In this document: piece after piece, positions 8,741 through 16,797 of the stretch
Numbering within the stretch: the first letter of the stretch is position 1
How the letters are laid out: every line of letters starts with the position of its first letter
Assembly: GCA_949291945.1 (NCBI GenBank)
Contig: CASEXH010000002.1
Coordinates: 1 to 64,000, forward strand
Origin: an uncultured Bacillota bacterium
Lineage (GTDB): Bacteria > Bacillota > Clostridia > Lachnospirales > Lachnospiraceae
DNA length: 64,000 nucleotides
Reading direction: 5' to 3'
The notes under the pieces: generated by a model
Seen by the model: the letters and a program-made list of their open reading frames with translations, nothing else
Told to the model about the DNA's origin: nothing
Databases searched by the model: none
Translations under genes and position numbers: made by a program

Positions 8741-9028
8741 TATCCTCACCAGCCCCTCCATTATTTAATTTATGTTACTACAATATTATTTTCGCTTCAA
8801 TCTGTGGCAGATTTTGTGGCAAAACTTTTTCTTAAGACAAATCTCTTATTTCTAGACAGTTTTATGTAGCAACTAATGATATACTTTTCCCATTCAGCTT
8901 CCGTTATCACCGATTTTAGGATTTGTATTTGAATTTTCAACTTCTGTTCCTACAGACTCTTTTTCAGATGTAGCAGTTCCCCGATTTTTATCATCAGGGA
9001 TGGAATCACCTATCGCAAGGCTGTATTC

Positions 9029-10645
9029 TTAACCGGCTTCCACCTCCTCCGAAGCTGCTCCCACAGTAAGGGTATAACTGTCTTCTGACACAAGCTCCGG
9101 ACTGCTTAAGATAATCACGGAAAATGACAGTTCCGGTGTAACTTCTAAAATAGCATTGCCGCTGGAATCGGTAAGAGTGACCTCTGTACCTGCAGACTGT
9201 TCGCCTACGCTGACGGATATGACCCCCTGCCGTGCCTCACTGAAAGTCTGGGCCATCCCCGAAGCCCCTGTTCCCATAAAGGTTCCTCCTGTGATCCGGG
9301 CGGTCGTATCGTAATCCAGGGTAGAGGTATCTCCTTGGGTAGGTCCTGCCACCACTGTATATCCTCCGGTTATTTCCAGAGATCCGTTTGCATCCATACC
9401 ATCCCCGGAAGCAGTAATGTGCAAAGTTCCTCCTGAAATTAGAATGGTACCGTCTGAAGAAGAGGATTCCGGGCCTCCTCCTCCAAATATCCCGTCTCTT
9501 CCACCCTGGGTCCCGCTGGAGTCTGTGCCACCTGCCGCATTCAGGCCGTCGTCACTGGCTGTGAGAGTAATCTCCCCGCCCTGTATCTCAAGATGAAGAG
9601 CCTCCAGCCCCTCATAACTTTCTGAAATATTCATGGTGCCTGCTGCCACTGTCAGATCTTCATCTGCGTGGACGGCGTCATCTCCCGAGGCGATCTCAAA
9701 GACGCCGTCTTTTATGGTAACAGAGCTATTGGAATGTATAGAATCATCTGCAGAATCAATGGTAAAGCTGCCTCCCGAGATCAGCAGATCTCCTGCTGCC
9801 TTAATTCCTTTCATACTGGTGCTGCTGTCCTCTTCCGTTGACTGGGAAGCATCCCTGCTCTCGCTGCGGCTGCCGGTTCTGCCCGGAGCCTGGCCGTTTC
9901 CTCCCGGACCACTGCCTCCCCGGAATTCGCCCCAGGAATCCGAGGATTCTTTTGTTCCGTTTTCGCTGCCTCCTCCTGCCTGGATCTGGAAAGTTCCAGC
10001 CGAGATCTGCATATAGGATCCGGCGCTGATACCGTCTCCCTCTGCCTCTATGGCTATAGTCCCATCAGAAATATAAACAAATCCCAGGGAAGTGTCCTCA
10101 TCATTTTCTGCGTGAATACCATCTTTTCCTGCAGTTACCGTAAGCTGGCTATCACCGGTGACCCTTATGCTGTCATTTGCTTTTAATCCATGAGAGGCCG
10201 CTGTAATATTGTAAGTTCCGTCGGTGATCACCAGATCATCATTAGATACGATCCCATGGCCTCCGGGGGAAGATATGGTAAGAGAACCTGTGCCGTTCAG
10301 AGTCAGGTCCTGTTTTGAATAAATAACAGAATCAATATTGCTGTCATCAATGGCAGTATAAGTTCCGCTGTTGGAAAGAGTATTTTCACTGCCTTCCGCC
10401 AGGGTGAGGAATACCTTGTCCCCTTCCAGAATATACAGAGGCGCAGAAGTTTCACTGTTGATCTCCACCCTGTCAAAGATCAGCCGGACCTTAGCGGTAT
10501 CCGGCGCATTTACTATGATCATCCCGTCGCTTAAGGTTCCGGAGATCAGATAAGTGCCTTCCTCTGTTATGGTGATTGTGCCATCTGAAATCCCTACGCT
10601 GTCTGAACTGGAAGAGGCGGAAGTGCCGTTTAAGGTAACAGACAC
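9029..10645 (-). CDS. Carbohydrate-binding-domain (DUF4353-type) beta-repeat protein, N-terminally truncated
   Basis: The 538-residue product consists of repeated short beta-helix-like units (LTLNGTGSLTI, LVITDGTYNI, LLISGGSFTIDSADDSIHS, ILISGGTLHITASGDGMDA) typical of secreted carbohydrate-binding-domain proteins of gut Firmicutes, with a Gly/Ser-rich linker near residues 230-280. Family members start with a signal peptide; this one does not. Upstream of the GTG at 10645 the same frame continues backwards as FTDRDYEEDYQEEDC and then meets a response-regulator start at about 10692, so the 5' end has been deleted. AGGAGGAGG lies six bases before the GTG, so translation is possible, but the product would stay in the cytoplasm. 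Probably non-functional. Confidence 0.7.
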   Translation of the reverse strand: MSVTLNGTSASSSSDSVGISDGTITITEEGTYLISGTLSDGMIIVNAPDTAKVRLIFDRVEINSETSAPLYILEGDKVFLTLAEGSENTLSNSGTYTAIDDSNIDSVIYSKQDLTLNGTGSLTISSPGGHGIVSNDDLVITDGTYNITAASHGLKANDSIRVTGDSQLTVTAGKDGIHAENDEDTSLGFVYISDGTIAIEAEGDGISAGSYMQISAGTFQIQAGGGSENGTKESSDSWGEFRGGSGPGGNGQAPGRTGSRSESRDASQSTEEDSSTSMKGIKAAGDLLISGGSFTIDSADDSIHSNSSVTIKDGVFEIASGDDAVHADEDLTVAAGTMNISESYEGLEALHLEIQGGEITLTASDDGLNAAGGTDSSGTQGGRDGIFGGGGPESSSSDGTILISGGTLHITASGDGMDANGSLEITGGYTVVAGPTQGDTSTLDYDTTARITGGTFMGTGASGMAQTFSEARQGVISVSVGEQSAGTEVTLTDSSGNAILEVTPELSFSVIILSSPELVSEDSYTLTVGAASEEVEAG

Positions 10646-10863
10646 ACAGTCCTCCTCCTGGTAGTCTTCTTCATAATCTCTGTCTGTAAACTTTTCCCGG
10701 GCAGCATCACATCCAGAATTGCCACGTCATAGACATCCGTTTCTATGGCATATAGTCCCTGGATCCCATCCCCCCAGTGATCCACCTCATAGTTTTCCTG
10801 ACGCAGTATTTCGCACAAAGCCTGGGCCATTCTCTCTTCATCTTCTACAAGTAATATTCTCAT
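10630..10863 (-). pseudogene. Truncated OmpR-family response regulator (receiver domain start only)
   Basis: The first about 57 codons are a clear receiver domain: MRILLVEDEERMAQAL with the acidic pair, then DVAILDVMLPGK containing the phospho-acceptor aspartate. After PGK, where the domain should run for another 60 residues and then a winged-helix DNA-binding domain, the frame becomes unrelated and stops at 10630. The neighbouring frame is the interior of the carbohydrate-binding gene. A deletion thus removed the rest of the regulator, anything between (commonly a sensor kinase) and the 5' end of the downstream gene. Confidence 0.8.
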
Positions 10864-10975
10864 CTTCCACCTCTCTCATCTGCAATCTTCCCTGCTGTAT
10901 AGTTTTCAGCGCCGCTTCGGTTCTTCTATTATGCTATATAGTATACAAAAAAAGATTGAAGCAATATTGAATTTT

Positions 10976-11021
10976 ATAAAAAAACAGCGGCAAAACAGAT
11001 TCTAATCTGATGCCGCTGTCG
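10976..11021 (-). terminator. Rho-independent terminator of the fructose operon
   Basis: On the minus strand ACAGCGGC and GCCGCTGT form a stem around an AT-rich loop, followed by a run of seven T. It lies just after the DeoR regulator stop at 11032. Confidence 0.8.
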
Positions 11022-11031
11022 GTAAATGCCT

Positions 11032-11778
11032 TTATGGAACTACCAAGATATTTTCATATTTCTGAAAGCTTTCATCTGGAAGCCTGTCTGTAAGAATAAT
11101 CCCTTCTTCAAACCCTCCGAAAGTTACCGGACTCGTATGGTAGAACTTGCTGCTGTCACAGAGGATATACGCCTGTTGCGTGTGTGCCAGAGCGCATTTC
11201 TTTATCATAGCCTCATTGATATCCGGAGTAGAAAATCCTGAAGAAGGACTGGCTCCGTTGGCTCCCCAGAAGCCTTTGGTAAAGTTAAATTTTTTTAGAT
11301 TTACATAAGCCTCGTTCCCCACGATAGCCTCTGTAGCTGCCTTCACCTCTCCGCCAATTAATATCACCCGGAATCCATTCTCCGCCAGACGAAGGGCATG
11401 GGAAACGGCATTGGTAACAAAAGCCGCAGAACGTTCTGTAAGATAAGGGATCATGGCTCCTGTAGTAGTGCCTGCATCTAGGTAAACAAAGTCCTCCGGC
11501 TCCACAAGAGAAGCCGCATATCTTCCGATCCGGTTTTTCTCCTCACGATAGAGTTCCCGCCTTTGAGATACCTGCTCTTCTCTAAGCATGACCCGTCCTT
11601 CAGGCCTCACCGCCCCTCCAAAGACTTTGGTAAGAACTCCTTTTTTATCCAGTGCATTCAGGTCCCGGCGTATGGTGGACTCTGATGTGTGAAAATACTC
11701 TTTCAGCTCCTGAAGAGTGACACTTCCTTTCTGATTCAGAAGCCGAAGGATTTCTTCCTGTCGCTGTTCCGTCAGCAT
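11032..11778 (-). CDS. fruR: DeoR-family transcriptional regulator of the fructose operon
   Basis: This 248-residue protein has an N-terminal DeoR winged helix (RQEEILRLLNQKGSVTLQEL; the recognition helix contains TSESTIRRDL) and a C-terminal sugar-phosphate sensing domain (DAGTTTGAMI, NAVSHALRLAENGFRVILIGG). DeoR proteins beside fruA/fruK normally repress the operon and respond to fructose-1-phosphate; that role is inferred from position. It is the last gene of the set, 115 bp after fruA, and is followed by a terminator. Repeats of TTCGTTCAT in the fruK promoter region are candidate binding sites. The symbol rests on context. Confidence 0.85.
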   Translation of the reverse strand: MLTEQRQEEILRLLNQKGSVTLQELKEYFHTSESTIRRDLNALDKKGVLTKVFGGAVRPEGRVMLREEQVSQRRELYREEKNRIGRYAASLVEPEDFVYLDAGTTTGAMIPYLTERSAAFVTNAVSHALRLAENGFRVILIGGEVKAATEAIVGNEAYVNLKKFNFTKGFWGANGASPSSGFSTPDINEAMIKKCALAHTQQAYILCDSSKFYHTSPVTFGGFEEGIILTDRLPDESFQKYENILVVP

Positions 11779-11893
11779 ATGCTTTCCCCCTTAGAAAATT
11801 TTGTTGTGCCTTCTGCTGCCTCTTATTCTACACAACTTTCTTTTCCAGGGCAACTGTTTTCCCTATCTTCCTCCGCTGACAGATTCCTTTCTT

Positions 11894-13810
11894 CTATGCT
11901 TCTGCCTTCTTCTTTAGCACCCCCAGAAGCAGTGCGCCGATCACAGTGCCTGCCACCAGAGATATCAGATACATCAGGGGATTCTCCACTACCGGAAATA
12001 CGAAAATACCTCCATGGGGAGCCATAAGCGTACAACCAAAGGCCATAGACAGGGCTCCGGAGACTGCGGACCCGATTATACAGGAAGGCAACACATGAAG
12101 AGGATCGGAAGCGGCATAGGGAATGGCACCTTCTGTTATAAAGGCCAGCCCCATAATAAAGTTTACAGGCCCGGATTCTCTCTCCTGTTTTGTAAACTTA
12201 TTTTTAAACAGCAAAGTTGCCAGGGCAATGGCACATGGAGGCACCATACCACCGATCATAACAGCTGCCATAATATCATAATTCCCTGCAGCAATAGAAG
12301 CTGTTCCAAATACATAGGCTGCTTTATTAAAAGGTCCGCCCATATCAATGGACATCATTCCTGCCACAATAATTCCCAGAAGAATCTTGCTTCCTCCTCC
12401 CATATTTGTCAAACCTGTATTTAACGCTGTATTCAATGCACCGATGGGAGGCTCTATCACAAAGTTCATGATCAGCCCCATAAACAGAATCCCAAAGAAA
12501 GGATACAAAAGTACCGGAGCGATTTTTTCAATAGATGCCGGCAGTCTGTCAAAAACCTTTTTCAGAAGAACAATAAGATAACCTGCAATAAATCCTGCTG
12601 CCAGGGCACCCAAAAATCCTGATTTCCCGTTGGCAGCAATCATTCCGCCTACAAATCCCACAGCCAGACCTGGACGGTCCCCAATACTCATAGCAATAAA
12701 GCCTGCCAGCACCGGAAGCATGAATCCAAAAGCTACATTTCCAATCTCTCGGAGCTGAGCGGCTACAGGGGTAATAGAACCGAAGTTTGCCCTGGCTTCC
12801 TGGGAAAGAGTATTCATATCCACACTCAGACCATCAATCAGGAAGGCCAAAGCGATCAGGATGCCTCCCCCTACTACAAAAGGCAGCATATGGGAAACGC
12901 CGTTCATCAGCTGGGTATATACCTTATGCCCTCCCCCTCCTGCTGAACTATTCTTTCTCTCTGTCTTCGGACTGTCTGAGTGGTAGATCGGAGCTTCCTG
13001 CCTCATGGCTCTGTCCATCAGCTGCTCTGCCTTGCTGATACCGTCAGACACCGGGCATTCGATAAGATGCTTACCGTCAAATCTCTCCATAGGCACATTG
13101 GCATCTGCAGCAACGATCACGCAGTCCGCCTCTTCGATTTCTGTTTCTGTCAATACGTTTTTAGCCCCTCCGGATCCCCTAGTCTCTACTTTAATCCGGC
13201 AATTCTTTTTCCTGGCCGCTTTTTCCAGCCCTTCTGCAGCCATATAGGTATGAGCGATTCCTGTAGGGCAGGAAGTCACCGCAACGATCCTGCAAACTTT
13301 TCCAGATGAATCTTCCAGGGTCTGAGAAGCCAGCTGTTCATTCAGATCCGGCTTTTCTTCATCTGCCTTGTCCACGATTTTCAGGAATTCTTCTACTGTG
13401 GAAGCATTCTGAAGGTTCTGAACAAACGTTTCATCCATCAGTAGTGTAGAAAGCTTACTCAGCACGTCCAGATGTATATTGTCCCGGGTGTTCGGAGCAG
13501 CAATAAGAAAAATCAGATGAACCGGCTCCCCATCCAGCGCATCAAAATCCACACCATCTTTTACTACCATAGCCGCAAGGCCGGGTCGTATAACGGAATC
13601 TCCTTTTCCATGAGGGATCGCAATCCCTTCTCCTACGCCTGTGGTGCTTTCCTCCTCTCTTGCATACACCTGCTGACGGTAAGCTTCCTTATCCCGTATT
13701 TTTCCGCTTTTTACCATCAGTTCTACCATCTGGTCAAGAGCTTCCTTTTTGGTTGCAGGAGCACCTGTCAGAGAAATACTCCTGGGATCCAGCAATTCTG
13801 TAATTCTCAT
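11894..13810 (-). CDS. fruA: Fructose-specific PTS enzyme EIIABC
   Basis: This 638-residue membrane transporter imports fructose and phosphorylates it to fructose-1-phosphate using phospho-HPr. Domain order is EIIA (1-150, phospho-His67 in GIAIPHGKG), EIIB (about 172-275, phospho-Cys181 in VAVTSCPTGIAHTYMA) and EIIC (about 295-630, about eight or nine hydrophobic segments). The order A-B-C and the length are those of the Firmicute fructose family. It follows fruK with a 15-bp gap, so the two are co-transcribed, and the kinase uses the product of this transporter. HPr is encoded nearby at 14992-15288. Confidence 0.93.
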   Translation of the reverse strand: MRITELLDPRSISLTGAPATKKEALDQMVELMVKSGKIRDKEAYRQQVYAREEESTTGVGEGIAIPHGKGDSVIRPGLAAMVVKDGVDFDALDGEPVHLIFLIAAPNTRDNIHLDVLSKLSTLLMDETFVQNLQNASTVEEFLKIVDKADEEKPDLNEQLASQTLEDSSGKVCRIVAVTSCPTGIAHTYMAAEGLEKAARKKNCRIKVETRGSGGAKNVLTETEIEEADCVIVAADANVPMERFDGKHLIECPVSDGISKAEQLMDRAMRQEAPIYHSDSPKTERKNSSAGGGGHKVYTQLMNGVSHMLPFVVGGGILIALAFLIDGLSVDMNTLSQEARANFGSITPVAAQLREIGNVAFGFMLPVLAGFIAMSIGDRPGLAVGFVGGMIAANGKSGFLGALAAGFIAGYLIVLLKKVFDRLPASIEKIAPVLLYPFFGILFMGLIMNFVIEPPIGALNTALNTGLTNMGGGSKILLGIIVAGMMSIDMGGPFNKAAYVFGTASIAAGNYDIMAAVMIGGMVPPCAIALATLLFKNKFTKQERESGPVNFIMGLAFITEGAIPYAASDPLHVLPSCIIGSAVSGALSMAFGCTLMAPHGGIFVFPVVENPLMYLISLVAGTVIGALLLGVLKKKAEA

Positions 13811-13825
13811 ATCTTTTTCTCCCTT

Positions 13826-14749
13826 CTATCTATATATCACAGACTGTTTTACATGTCTGTAAACTTCTTCCACTTCTTCCTTTGTGGCCAGATTCTCCGA
13901 AAAAGCGCTGGCGCTCCCTGCAGAGACTCCCATACAGAATGCATATTCATAATCTTCTTTCGTAAGCCATCCTGCCAGAAAACCGGCCACCATAGAATCT
14001 CCTGCCCCTACAGCATTAACCAATTCTCCTTTTGGAGCAGGAAGCATATAGACCTCCCCGGTTTCATCAAGGAGTACCGCACCCTGTCCTGCCATGGAAA
14101 CCAGTACATTCCTCGCCCCTTTCTCCTGCATCTTTCTGGCATATGGGACCACATCTTCTCTGTTCTCCAACTTCACATTAAAAATTGCCCCCAATTCATG
14201 ATTATTAGGTTTAATCAAAAAAGGCCTGTATTCCAAAACATTAAGTAAAAGCTCTCCGGTAGCATCTACCACTGCCAGAATTCCTTGTCCCTCCAGTCGT
14301 CTGAGTATATCCCTGTAAATAGACTCCGACATTGTCTTGGGAATACTGCCTGCCAGTACCAGAGTGTCGCCTTCTTCCAGTTTTTCCAGCTTCTGAAGCA
14401 GCTTTTCTGTTTCTTCGGATCTGATATCCGGTCCCTGACCGTTGATCTCGGTTCCATCAAAATCCTTCATTTTGACATTGATTCTGGAATACCCACTCTC
14501 CAGATGGATAAAATCGCTGTTCAGTCCCATTTCTCCAATTCTTTTTTCGATCTCCTCTCCGGTAAATCCTGCGCAGAATCCAAGAGCTGTATTTGGAATC
14601 CCCAGGTTTTTCAGCACTGTGGAAACATTAATGCCTTTTCCTCCCGGAAGCATCTGCTCCTTTACAGTCCGGTTAGTCTTTCCAAGCTGAAAGCCGTCCA
14701 CAGAAATGATATAATCCAGAGACGGATTGAATGTAACTGTATAAACCAT
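13826..14749 (-). CDS. fruK: 1-phosphofructokinase
   Basis: This PfkB-family sugar kinase of 307 residues phosphorylates fructose-1-phosphate to fructose-1,6-bisphosphate in the cytoplasm. It starts MVYTVTFNPSLDYI, has the family signature GGKGINVSTVLKNLG, and carries the catalytic loop VNAVGAGDSMVAGFLAG near the C-terminus, with the anion-hole GAGD and its aspartate. It is the first gene of the fru operon and sits 24 bp downstream of the -10 box of a strong promoter (14773-14800). A second PfkB kinase occurs at 21914-22846, with a different set of neighbours. Confidence 0.92.
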   Translation of the reverse strand: MVYTVTFNPSLDYIISVDGFQLGKTNRTVKEQMLPGGKGINVSTVLKNLGIPNTALGFCAGFTGEEIEKRIGEMGLNSDFIHLESGYSRINVKMKDFDGTEINGQGPDIRSEETEKLLQKLEKLEEGDTLVLAGSIPKTMSESIYRDILRRLEGQGILAVVDATGELLLNVLEYRPFLIKPNNHELGAIFNVKLENREDVVPYARKMQEKGARNVLVSMAGQGAVLLDETGEVYMLPAPKGELVNAVGAGDSMVAGFLAGWLTKEDYEYAFCMGVSAGSASAFSENLATKEEVEEVYRHVKQSVIYR

Positions 14750-14772
14750 TTCTTTTCCTCCTTTATGTTTTT

Positions 14773-14800
14773 ATTATACATCAAATTCGTTCATTTTCAA
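14773..14800 (-). promoter_or_regulatory. Promoter of the fru operon
   Basis: On the minus strand TTGAAA (14800-14795) and TATAAT (14778-14773) are spaced by 16 bp. The spacer contains one copy of the repeated box read on the plus strand as TTCGTTCAT (14786-14794), so a bound repressor would block RNA polymerase. Confidence 0.75.
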
Positions 14801-14850
14801 TCATATTAATTCACAATATTTTCCTTTTCTTTTTAGTAATCTTTCATAAC

Positions 14851-14880
14851 CATTCATTATTTCGTTCATATTCATTCATT
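14851..14880. promoter_or_regulatory. Upstream cluster of operator-like repeats for fru control
   Basis: This stretch contains TTCATT/TTCGTTCAT units (CATTCATTATTTCGTTCATA, then TTCATTCATT). The exact 9-mer TTCGTTCAT recurs at 14861-14869 and inside the promoter at 14786-14794, about 75 bp apart, or roughly seven helical turns. That spacing suits binding of a DeoR-type repressor at two sites with looping. Confidence 0.5.
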
Positions 14881-14944
14881 TTATTTTAAAATCAATTTTG
14901 CCCCCTGATTTGCAAAGCCAAACAGCAAAAACTGTCCATTTCAA

Positions 14945-14988
14945 ATAAAAATGGAGCTGCAGTTTTATCTAGATAACTCAGCTCCACA
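14945..14988 (-). terminator. Terminator after the HPr gene
   Basis: The minus strand reads TGGAGCTG, loop, CAGCTCCA followed by a T-rich run. It lies directly after the HPr stop at 14992, separating it from the fru promoter. Confidence 0.8.
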
Positions 14989-14991
14989 CTC

Positions 14992-15288
14992 TCATAAATT
15001 TTTATTTTTTTTCATCTCTCCCAGGCCATTTTCAATAGCCTCCACAGCCGCCGCCAAAGCTTCTTTTTCTTCAGGTCCTTCGCTTGTAATCACGATCTCC
15101 TGTCCCTGAATAACCCCTGCCGCCACAATGTTCAGAATGCTCTTCAGATTAACAACTCCTTTAACGTTATTTTTTTCATAAGCAAACTGCAGCTTGGCAT
15201 CATATTTCAATACACTGTTTGACAGCACAGTAGCTGTTCGCAGATGAAGCCCTGATGGATTTATAATTTTTACTTTTTGACTGACCAT
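14992..15288 (-). CDS. HPr-family phosphocarrier protein
   Basis: This 98-residue protein would carry phosphate from enzyme I to the EIIA domains of the PTS. The phospho-histidine is His15 in SGLHLRTAT, followed by Arg17 as usual. The usual motif is H-A-R-P-A, and here Ala and Pro are replaced by Leu16 and Thr18. The regulatory serine is present in VNLKSILNIVAAGV (Ser50), so HPr kinase control is possible. It has its own terminator and stands between RNase H and the fructose operon. Because of the altered active-site motif it may be a second, specialised HPr rather than the main one. Confidence 0.85.
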   Translation of the reverse strand: MVSQKVKIINPSGLHLRTATVLSNSVLKYDAKLQFAYEKNNVKGVVNLKSILNIVAAGVIQGQEIVITSEGPEEKEALAAAVEAIENGLGEMKKNKNL

Positions 15289-15305
15289 AATGTTTCCTCC
15301 CCGTT

Positions 15306-15899
15306 TTATATTCCCAGCGCAGCCTTGGCGAGGCGGTCAACCGCCTCGTTCAGTTCCACGCCGCTGTGACCTTTTACTTTATGAAAAATCACTTTCACAT
15401 TTTTTAAGCTGTCGTAAAAATTTTTGTAGCGGATGGTCCCAGGCTTATTTCTTTTCCATTCTCCAGTAGCCCAGGATTCAATCCCCTGATAGTCGTAATA
15501 CAGATGAAGGACCTTGATATTTCGCTTTTCGCAATAATCCATGGCCGCCATGGCACCTTCCAATTCTCCTGCCACATTTCTCATAGAAATGTCCTCTCCT
15601 CCCTGGAAAGCCCGGCTCATTTCTGTCTTCTCTCCTTGATACAAAAGGATACAGCCATAGGAATAAGCCTTTTTCTCCTGATCAAAACTGCCGTCCACAT
15701 AAGCCGTACAGCATTCTTCATCCGGAGTTTCTGAATACAGAGACGTTTCTCCTCTCAGATAAATCTCAGCTTCTTCCGGTGTGGAAAAGCTTTTATACTG
15801 TGCGCCGGAATATCCGTTTACACTGGCTTTGCATTCTTCCCAAGTCGTAAATATTCCTGTTTTCCTTCCCTTTTTTACTGCATAAAATTTTTTAGCCAT
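15306..15899 (-). CDS. rnhA: Ribonuclease H with N-terminal RNA/DNA-hybrid binding domain
   Basis: This 197-residue enzyme cleaves RNA in RNA-DNA hybrids. Residues 1-50 form the small viroplasmin-like hybrid-binding domain (FYAVKKGRKTGIF, YSGAQYKSF). The RNase HI domain follows with the acidic residues in AYVDGSFD, the glutamate in NVAGELEGAM, the aspartate in YYDYQGIESW, and the final histidine/aspartate in VKGHSGVELNEAVDRLAK. All catalytic positions are present. It lies 17 bp upstream of the HPr gene and 36 bp downstream of the phosphodiesterase gene, suggesting co-transcription, though the functions are unrelated. Confidence 0.92.
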   Translation of the reverse strand: MAKKFYAVKKGRKTGIFTTWEECKASVNGYSGAQYKSFSTPEEAEIYLRGETSLYSETPDEECCTAYVDGSFDQEKKAYSYGCILLYQGEKTEMSRAFQGGEDISMRNVAGELEGAMAAMDYCEKRNIKVLHLYYDYQGIESWATGEWKRNKPGTIRYKNFYDSLKNVKVIFHKVKGHSGVELNEAVDRLAKAALGI

Positions 15900-15935
15900 A
15901 GGTTTCCCTTCCCCAGTGCAGCCTTGTCTTTGGAA

Positions 15936-16754
15936 CTACAGTTCCATACACTGGTCTGTCGAATTTATAAAGCTGTAAAAATGTATGGTCTCCATGTCAT
16001 AGGGGATTTCTGCCCCGTGGCTTCCCATAAAAATAAATTTTCTGTGACACCCATGGTCTGGTGCAAAGGCCAAAACAGTGGGATGCTTCTTCCAATTTTC
16101 TTTTATCTTGTCATAAATTTTCAAAAACATCTCAATATTTTGATCAAGAGCTTCCAGCGCACGGCTGCCTTCCGGTCCAAAACGGTGCATCATATAATCG
16201 TAGTTGCCATTGTAAAGGACCATGAAGTCATATTTGTCTTTTTCTATCAGATCCAGTGCCTTTTCGTTGCATTCCTCTACGGTAGGATAAATGAAATAAT
16301 CTATGCTTCTCCCCAGAAATATCCTGGAAATGCTGTCTCCTTCTGTGGAAATGACCGCCGCTTTTTTCCCTTTTTTTACCAGATAGTCAAATACGGTGTC
16401 CACCTGAAGAACAGGTTTTCTGTATTTCATGATTCCGTGTTCCTTTGGTGCAAGACCTGTATACATAGTTGCGAAACATACAGGCGTTACCGGAGGATAT
16501 GCCGTATGGATCTTCATGCGAAGCTGTATCCGCTTTTCCAGTTCTGCAAATTTTCTCTGATATTTCCGGTAAAGCCACATTCCGATGGCATCAGGATTGT
16601 AAAAAAACACCCGTCTGCTGCCCTTTCCCGTCAGCTCCCGATCAGCCATATCCAGCACTTTTTCATGGGGCCCTTCCATCTCCCCGCCCGGCGTTATATC
16701 CAAAAGCTTCAGGATCGTAGCAGCTGTCTGCCCGATTCCATGCTCATGATTCAT
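15936..16754 (-). CDS. Alkaline-phosphatase-superfamily phosphodiesterase / nucleotide pyrophosphatase-like
   Basis: The 272-residue protein has the metal-binding pattern of the type I phosphodiesterase branch: YPPVTPVCFATMYTG with the nucleophile threonine/serine region, GLAPKEHGI, YNGNYDYMMHRFG, and the late APDHGCH and GSHGAEIP histidines. No signal peptide is present, so it acts in the cytoplasm; the substrate is unknown. ATG 16754 was chosen because GGAGGGGGAA precedes it. The earlier in-frame ATG at 16850 would overlap the upstream gene by 53 bp. Confidence 0.75.
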   Translation of the reverse strand: MNHEHGIGQTAATILKLLDITPGGEMEGPHEKVLDMADRELTGKGSRRVFFYNPDAIGMWLYRKYQRKFAELEKRIQLRMKIHTAYPPVTPVCFATMYTGLAPKEHGIMKYRKPVLQVDTVFDYLVKKGKKAAVISTEGDSISRIFLGRSIDYFIYPTVEECNEKALDLIEKDKYDFMVLYNGNYDYMMHRFGPEGSRALEALDQNIEMFLKIYDKIKENWKKHPTVLAFAPDHGCHRKFIFMGSHGAEIPYDMETIHFYSFINSTDQCMEL

Positions 16755-16797
16755 TCGTATATCTTCCCCCTCCGCATTGCAGCATAACAGGCTGCAT

